A stretch of 10,405 bases of DNA from contig DHWW01000223.1 in assembly GCA_002413385.1 (NCBI GenBank), forward strand, positions 1-10,405, given 5' to 3'. Shown one piece after another: positions 6,713 through 10,405 of the stretch. The translations under genes were made by a program, and so were the position numbers. Numbering within the stretch: the stretch's first letter is position 1; every line of letters begins with the position of its first letter. This stretch comes from Granulicella sp. UBA5172 (lineage in GTDB: Bacteria; Acidobacteriota; Terriglobia; Terriglobales; Acidobacteriaceae). A model generated the notes under the pieces. That model had not been told where the DNA came from. It did no database searches and saw nothing but the letters and a program-made list of their open reading frames with translations.

Positions 6713-6734
6713 ATATCCGTCAAGGCGACTATAT
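6713..6734. promoter_or_regulatory. Inverted repeat, candidate ArsR operator at arsM' promoter
   Basis: ATATCCGTC (6713-6721) faces GACTATAT (6727-6734), an imperfect inverted repeat covering the arsM' -10 and start point. A second inverted repeat, CGCAT (6745-6749) with ATGCG (6756-6760), overlaps the arsM' -35. Similar sequences (TTGACG-N-ATAT and ATATAGTCG) recur at the arsD promoter, which suits binding by the ArsR dimer. Which repeat is the true operator is not resolved. Confidence 0.45.
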
Positions 6735-6756
6735 GATCTCGCTACGCATACGTCAA
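6728..6756 (-). promoter_or_regulatory. arsM'-arsC promoter
   Basis: On the minus strand TTGACG (6756-6751) and TATAGT (6733-6728) are separated by exactly 17 bases, a five-of-six match to consensus for each hexamer. Transcription would begin near 6721, leaving a leader of about 24 bases to the arsM' ATG. The -35 lies seven bases from the divergent arsR -10, so the two promoters overlap and one bound repressor could block both. Confidence 0.75.
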
Positions 6757-6762
6757 TGCGCA

Positions 6763-6768
6763 TATAAT
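6763..6768 (+). promoter_or_regulatory. arsR -10 element (leaderless transcript)
   Basis: A perfect TATAAT ends six bases before the arsR ATG (6775), so transcription would start at or next to the A of the start codon. No ribosome-binding site precedes the ATG, consistent with a leaderless mRNA. No good -35 is seen 16-18 bases upstream, where the arsM' -35 and the inverted repeat lie. Confidence 0.6.
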
Positions 6769-6774
6769 TCGTCT

Positions 6775-7195
6775 ATGGCACGGGGACAAACAGTTTTCAA
6801 TATCGAGCGATTCTTTCAGGCGTTGGGAGACATGACACGGCTTCGCCTGCTCAACCTAATAGGCGATCAGGAGATTTGTGTTTGCTACTTCACGGAGATT
6901 CTTGGCCAGCCTCAACCCAAAATTTCAAGACACCTCGCTTACCTGCGCAGCGCGGGAATCGTAACGGTGCGCCGAGAAGGACGCTGGATGCACTACCGAA
7001 TCGTCATGCCGCCGCACGTTGGAGCAACGCTGATTCTTCAGCAAACGCTGTCGTGGCTGAAGGAAGATCGCACCATGCAGACTGATCGTGCGCGCCTTTC
7101 CAAAGCCTGCTGTAGCCCCTGCAAAATTTGTTGCGCTACAGGGGGCACCGTTGCCCACTCCTATCGGCCCAGCCATTCCTTCCACTTCGAGGTAA
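6775..7195 (+). pseudogene. arsR: Arsenic-responsive repressor ArsR, C-terminal frameshift
   Basis: ArsR/SmtB-family winged-helix repressor that leaves DNA when arsenite binds. It has [18 protein letters not shown] (12-29), the As-site segment EICVCYF (Cys35, Cys37), the recognition helix region [17 protein letters not shown] (47-63), the wing [11 protein letters not shown], and a vicinal pair Cys112-Cys113. At the CCCC run (7116-7119) the current frame continues with no stop into acr3. Dropping one C gives [20 protein letters not shown] and a TAA at 7193-7195, two bases before the acr3 ATG. That is a normal 139-residue ArsR with ordinary operon spacing. DNA-binding and metal sites lie before the shift, so function may persist. 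Start: ATG 6775, apparently leaderless. Alternatively the true product is a 528-residue ArsR-Acr3 fusion. Confidence 0.88.
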
Positions 7196-7197
7196 TC

Positions 7198-8361
7198 ATG
7201 TCCAGCGTCTCCGCCACGCAAGTTCCGATTTGCGCCCCCATGCCGCGAAAGAAGCTCTCGTTCCTCGACCGATTCCTCACACTCTGGATATTCCTCGCGA
7301 TGGCCATCGGCGTTGCGATCGGCCACTTCGACCCTGGCTCCGCGGCTTTTGTGAACCGGTTTCAGTCCGGCACGACGAACGTACCCATTGCCATCGGCCT
7401 CATCATCATGATGTACCCACCGCTCGCCAAAGTGCGCTACGAAAAGCTGGGCCAGGTCTTTCGCAATCGCCGTGTTCTCGGCCTGTCGCTTGTTCAGAAC
7501 TGGATCATCGGCCCGCTGCTGATGTTCGCCCTTGCGTTGATCTTTCTGCACGGCGAACCGGCCTACATGCGTGGCTTGATCCTGATCGGTATCGCGCGCT
7601 GCATCGCGATGGTGCTGGTGTGGAACGAACTGGCCGGGGGAGACACGGACTACGTCGCCGGACTCGTTGCGCTCAACAGCGTGTTTCAAGTGATTTTCTA
7701 TAGTCTTTATGCGTGGGTGTTCATTACGATTCTGCCAACGTGGTTCGGCCTTCAAGGATCGGTGGTAAAAATTGGTATCGGCCAGATTGCCCACAGCGTG
7801 TTTATCTACTTGGGAATTCCATTTCTGGCCGGTATGCTGACGCGCTTCGTCCTCGTTCGCGTCAAGGGTGAAGAGTGGTACAGAACGCAGTTCATTCCGC
7901 GCATCAGTCCCTTTACCCTGGTAGCTTTGCTCTTCACGATCGTCGTGATGTTTTCGCTCAAGGGCGACCTGATCGTCAAACTGCCATTCGACGTTCTCAA
8001 GATTGCGGTTCCGCTCTTGATCTACTTCTTGATCATGTTCCTCGTCAGTTTCTGGATGGGACGTAAGCTGGGCGCCGACTATGCGCAGACTGCCACGCTC
8101 TCGTTTACGGCCGCTGGTAACAACTTTGAGCTCGCGATTGCCGTCGCTGTTGCCGTCTTCGGTTTGAATTCAGGAGAGGCATTCGTTGGTGTCATCGGCC
8201 CGCTAGTGGAGGTCCCCGCGCTGATTGGCCTTGTCCATGTTGCGTTCTGGATGCGCAAGCGCTACTTCGGCCTTGCGGATCGGGCGTTCGACGCGCATCC
8301 CGCAGAGACAGTCCCTCAGTCCACGGCCGCTGAATTGAGTAACCGCAGATGCCCATCGTGA
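7198..8361 (+). CDS. acr3: Arsenite efflux permease, Acr3 family
   Basis: Inner-membrane arsenite exporter of the Acr3 (BART superfamily) type, not the ArsB type. The 387-residue product has about ten hydrophobic segments beginning near residue 27. It keeps the two residues central to Acr3 transport: Cys135 in [19 protein letters not shown] and Glu311 in [19 protein letters not shown]. Other family stretches are [40 protein letters not shown] and [19 protein letters not shown]. The start is ATG 7198 with GAGGT (7189-7193) four bases upstream. The ancestral arsR stop lies two bases before it, so the pair is normally coupled; here the arsR frameshift opens the frame through. Downstream arsD and arsA suggest an ATP-driven Acr3-ArsA pump, though Acr3 also works alone. 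The sequence looks intact. Confidence 0.95.
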   Translation: MSSVSATQVPICAPMPRKKLSFLDRFLTLWIFLAMAIGVAIGHFDPGSAAFVNRFQSGTTNVPIAIGLIIMMYPPLAKVRYEKLGQVFRNRRVLGLSLVQNWIIGPLLMFALALIFLHGEPAYMRGLILIGIARCIAMVLVWNELAGGDTDYVAGLVALNSVFQVIFYSLYAWVFITILPTWFGLQGSVVKIGIGQIAHSVFIYLGIPFLAGMLTRFVLVRVKGEEWYRTQFIPRISPFTLVALLFTIVVMFSLKGDLIVKLPFDVLKIAVPLLIYFLIMFLVSFWMGRKLGADYAQTATLSFTAAGNNFELAIAVAVAVFGLNSGEAFVGVIGPLVEVPALIGLVHVAFWMRKRYFGLADRAFDAHPAETVPQSTAAELSNRRCPS

Positions 8362-8383
8362 GCGTCACCGATACGTATCTGTA

Positions 8384-8412
8384 TTGACGAATATATATCG
8401 AAAGAATATAGT
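8384..8412 (+). promoter_or_regulatory. arsD-arsA promoter
   Basis: TTGACG (8384-8389), a 17-base spacer and TATAGT (8407-8412), the same hexamers and spacing as the arsM' promoter. Over the 34 bases from the A before the -35, 25 are identical between the two. Transcription would start near 8419, about 50 bases before the arsD ATG. It gives arsD-arsA a separate start from arsR-acr3. Confidence 0.7.
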
Positions 8413-8416
8413 CGTC
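8386..8416. promoter_or_regulatory. Inverted repeat, candidate ArsR operator at arsD promoter
   Basis: GACGAATAT (8386-8394) and ATAGTCGTC (8408-8416) are complementary at eight of nine positions and cover the -35 to just past the -10. Half-site-like sequences also occur at the arsM'/arsR control region, including TTGACGGATAT on the minus strand at 6713-6723 and ATAATTCGTC at 6764-6773. Binding by ArsR is inferred. Confidence 0.45.
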
Positions 8417-8470
8417 TTAGCAGATGTATCGCGCGGCAACGTTCTTTGGTTTTTGAATGGAGATTCCCCA

Positions 8471-8833
8471 ATGAAAAATATTCAGGTTTTTGATCCGGCG
8501 CTGTGCTGCAGTACCGGCGTATGTGGCGTCGATGTCGATCAGGCCTTGGTTAGCTTCTCGGCTGACGTAGACTGGGCCAGACAGAATGGCGCTCATATCG
8601 AACGCTTCAATCTGGCGCAGCAACCCGTGGCCTTCGCGCAAAACTCAATCGTCAAGAGCTTCCTGGAGCGCTCTGGTCAGGAGGCGCTGCCGCTGATTCT
8701 CATGGATGGAGAAGTTGCGTTGGCAGGCCGCTATCCCAATCGCGCGGAACTTGCCCGCTGGGTAGGCATTGCGCAGGCCGCCGCAGAGTCGAAACCTGTC
8801 AAATCATGCTGTTCTGGCAGCGGCTGCTGCTGA
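8471..8833 (+). CDS. arsD: Arsenic metallochaperone ArsD
   Basis: Cytoplasmic chaperone that binds arsenite (or antimonite) and passes it to ArsA; it can also act as a weak repressor. The 120-residue product has the classic metal site Cys12-Cys13 and Cys18 in DPALCCSTGVCG, followed by the thioredoxin-like body (PVAFAQNSIVKSFLE, ALPLILMDGEVALAGRYP). It also keeps two C-terminal vicinal pairs, Cys113-Cys114 and Cys119-Cys120, which many ArsD proteins lack. The length matches the plasmid R773 protein. The start is ATG 8471 with GGAGA (8459-8463) seven bases upstream; a longer frame reaching to the TTG at 8384 is rejected because that TTG is part of the promoter. It sits 43 bases before arsA with its own promoter upstream. 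Confidence 0.95.
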   Translation: MKNIQVFDPALCCSTGVCGVDVDQALVSFSADVDWARQNGAHIERFNLAQQPVAFAQNSIVKSFLERSGQEALPLILMDGEVALAGRYPNRAELARWVGIAQAAAESKPVKSCCSGSGCC

Positions 8834-8876
8834 GCCCTAGAGCATCGGGTCAGGACAGCAGCCCGGAGAAACTTCT

Positions 8877-10405
8877 ATGAAATTCCTCGAAATGCCCCCA
8901 CGCTTCCTCTTCTTTACCGGCAAGGGCGGCGTGGGAAAAACCTCGATTGCCTGCGCCACAGCCATACATCTCGCCGAGGCTGGACAGCGCGTGCTACTGG
9001 TCAGCACCGATCCAGCTTCGAACGTAGGCCAGGTATTCGGTGTGAGGATCGGCAATCTGATCACTTCCATTCCAGCGGTGCCGGGCCTGTCTGCGCTGGA
9101 GATTGATCCACAGGCCGCGGCTCAGGTCTATCGCGACCGCATCGTGGATCCGGTGCGAGGCATACTGCCGGAGTCGATCGTCAAGGGCATTGAGGAACAA
9201 CTTTCAGGGGCCTGCACAACAGAGATTGCAGCATTCGATGAGTTCACGGCGCTGCTGATCGATTCACCCCAGACGGCAGACTACGATCACATCCTCTTCG
9301 ACACAGCACCAACAGGACATACCATTCGACTATTCCAACTGCCCGGTGCGTGGACCGGCTTTCTGGAGGAAGGGAAGGGCGATGCCTCGTGCTTGGGACC
9401 ACTGGCGGGACTGGAGAAACAACGCACTCAATACCGATCCGCCGTAGAAGCACTAGCCGATCCATTGCGCACGCGTCTAATTCTTGTCGCCCGTGCACAA
9501 CAATCGACGCTGCGAGAAGTTGCGCGTACCCACGAAGAACTCGCAGCCATCGGTCTGTCGCAGCAATATCTCGTGATTAACGGAGTGCTGCCAGCAAGTG
9601 AAGCAACGAAGGATCCAATAGCTTCGGCGGTCTGGGATCGTGAGCAAACTGCTCTAGCCTCCATCCCCGCAGGTCTCATGTCGCTTCCGCGCGATGAGGT
9701 GGCGTTGAAGCCTTTCAACCTGGTAGGCCTCGATGCGCTCCACCAATTATTCACTGACGCGGCTTTTCAGTTCGACGCGGGGACAGAGCAGTCGATTCCT
9801 CTGGATGCCCCCAGCCTCTCGTCGCTGGTCGATGACATTGCCGCGGATGGACGTGGACTAGTGATGTTGATGGGCAAGGGCGGCGTCGGCAAGACTACCG
9901 TGGCTGCCGCGGTGGCCGTGGAACTTGCGCGTCGTGGTCTATCGGTACATCTCACCACCTCCGATCCTGCCGCACATCTCACCGAAACCCTGGATGGTTC
10001 GCTCGATCATCTGACCGTAAGCCGCATCGATCCGCACGCGGAGACGGAGCGCTACCGGCAGCATGTACTGGAAACCAAGGGTGCGCAGTTGGATGCCGAG
10101 GGCCGAGCACTCCTCGAAGAAGACTTGCGCTCTCCCTGCACAGAGGAGATTGCTGTATTTCAGGCGTTCTCGCGCATCATTCGCGAAGCGAGCCAGAAGT
10201 TTGTGGTGATGGATACAGCGCCTACCGGTCATACACTACTGCTCCTCGATGCGACCGGAGCCTACGATCGCGAGGTAAAGCGCCAGGTTGGGAACACGCT
10301 TCTGCACCCCCTAACCCCAATGATGCAGTTGCAGAATCCGAAGCAGACCAAGGTGCTGCTCGTGACCTTGGCGGAGACCACGCCCGTACTTGAAGCTGCA
10401 AATCT
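8877..10405 (+). CDS. arsA: Arsenite-stimulated ATPase ArsA (3' end beyond window)
   Basis: ATPase that energises arsenite export with the membrane permease and receives the metalloid from ArsD. 509 codons are visible with no stop; the family is usually near 580-590 residues, so roughly the last seventh is missing. Two homologous halves are present: A1 with P-loop GKGGVGKT (15-22) and DTAPTGHT (142-149), and A2 with P-loop GKGGVGKT (333-340) and DTAPTGHT (446-453). The three metal-site cysteines appear in their expected contexts: Cys113 (LSGACTTEIAAFDEF), Cys172 (DASCLGPLAGLEKQR) and Cys421 (RSPCTEEIAVFQAF). The start is ATG 8877 with GGAGA (8865-8869) seven bases upstream. No frameshift was found on reading every codon. 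The complete metal site fits coupling to the ArsD just before it. Confidence 0.96.
   Translation, partial: MKFLEMPPRFLFFTGKGGVGKTSIACATAIHLAEAGQRVLLVSTDPASNVGQVFGVRIGNLITSIPAVPGLSALEIDPQAAAQVYRDRIVDPVRGILPESIVKGIEEQLSGACTTEIAAFDEFTALLIDSPQTADYDHILFDTAPTGHTIRLFQLPGAWTGFLEEGKGDASCLGPLAGLEKQRTQYRSAVEALADPLRTRLILVARAQQSTLREVARTHEELAAIGLSQQYLVINGVLPASEATKDPIASAVWDREQTALASIPAGLMSLPRDEVALKPFNLVGLDALHQLFTDAAFQFDAGTEQSIPLDAPSLSSLVDDIAADGRGLVMLMGKGGVGKTTVAAAVAVELARRGLSVHLTTSDPAAHLTETLDGSLDHLTVSRIDPHAETERYRQHVLETKGAQLDAEGRALLEEDLRSPCTEEIAVFQAFSRIIREASQKFVVMDTAPTGHTLLLLDATGAYDREVKRQVGNTLLHPLTPMMQLQNPKQTKVLLVTLAETTPVLEAAN

Larger units (their letters stand above)
6775..8361 (+). other. Continuous ArsR-Acr3 fusion reading frame as sequenced
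   Basis: As written, the frame from the arsR ATG is open through acr3 to the TGA at 8359-8361, giving 528 codons: 141 of ArsR plus an out-of-frame linker, then all 387 of Acr3 in frame. The linker gains cysteines at 116, 119 and 120 beside Cys112-113. The acr3 start keeps its own GAGGT ribosome-binding site (7189-7193), so separate Acr3 can still be made. This entry records the alternative reading of the two genes described separately. Confidence 0.5.

Noticed and set aside
6698..6763. N-terminal extension of arsM' from the ATG at 6763
   Set aside because: The extension overlaps the predicted promoter and lies upstream of its start point, while the ATG at 6697 has a strong GGAGGA site and begins where homology to ArsM starts.
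6342..6767. Plus-strand ORF opposite arsM'
   Set aside because: It has no family motif and mirrors the arsM' codons; the minus strand has the promoter, ribosome-binding site and homology.
6925..7794. 289-residue minus-strand ORF opposite arsR-acr3
   Set aside because: Charged low-complexity composition (His, Asp, Arg, Glu) typical of antisense frames, and it lies directly opposite genes with clear motifs.
8384..8470. Longer arsD starting at the TTG at 8384
   Set aside because: That TTG is the first triplet of the TTGACG -35 element. The ATG at 8471 has a ribosome-binding site and matches the known ArsD N-terminus.

Overview
The window looks like a chromosomal segment of a GC-rich Gram-negative bacterium, most likely an Acidobacteriota (Terriglobia) member. 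That placement is an inference from gene content: an ECF sigma factor paired with a zinc-finger anti-sigma carrying a TonB-like C-terminal domain, beside a secreted TPR protein, rnc and lepB. No rRNA or other phylogenetic marker is present to confirm it.

Left half (about 51-5065, all minus strand) is a housekeeping block. In transcription order it holds an ECF sigma factor, a membrane anti-sigma factor (ATGA overlap), a large exported TPR protein, ribonuclease III (rnc) and signal peptidase I (lepB, TTGA overlap with rnc). The TPR gene is split by two apparent single-base insertions, at 3158-3159 and 2744-2746; removing them restores one reading frame of about 608 codons.

Middle (about 5261-5803) holds a complete tRNA-Ala(GGC) on the plus strand with its own promoter. 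It is followed by a gene-poor stretch with a perfect 13-bp tandem repeat and a decayed fragment resembling the N-terminus of an IS3-family transposase OrfA. This looks like the edge of an inserted region.

Right half (5800-10405) is an arsenic resistance island with two divergent arms. The minus-strand arm has a 3'-truncated arsenite methyltransferase gene (arsM') followed by a thioredoxin-type arsenate reductase (arsC). The plus-strand arm is arsR - acr3 - arsD - arsA, and arsA runs off the window end. ArsC would reduce arsenate to arsenite, Acr3 exports arsenite, ArsD is the metallochaperone feeding the ArsA ATPase, and ArsR represses.

The most notable points are these. (1) An apparent extra C in a CCCC run (7116-7119) removes the arsR stop and joins arsR to acr3 in one open frame of 528 codons. 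(2) The arsM' and arsD promoters have the same -35 and -10 hexamers with the same 17-nt spacing and are 25/34 identical, with related inverted repeats that could be ArsR operators. (3) arsR appears to be leaderless. (4) arsM' and an orphan 28-codon reading-frame tail flank what looks like a deletion scar. The three apparent frameshifts are all +1 events in short homopolymers, so sequencing or assembly error is a real alternative to mutation.
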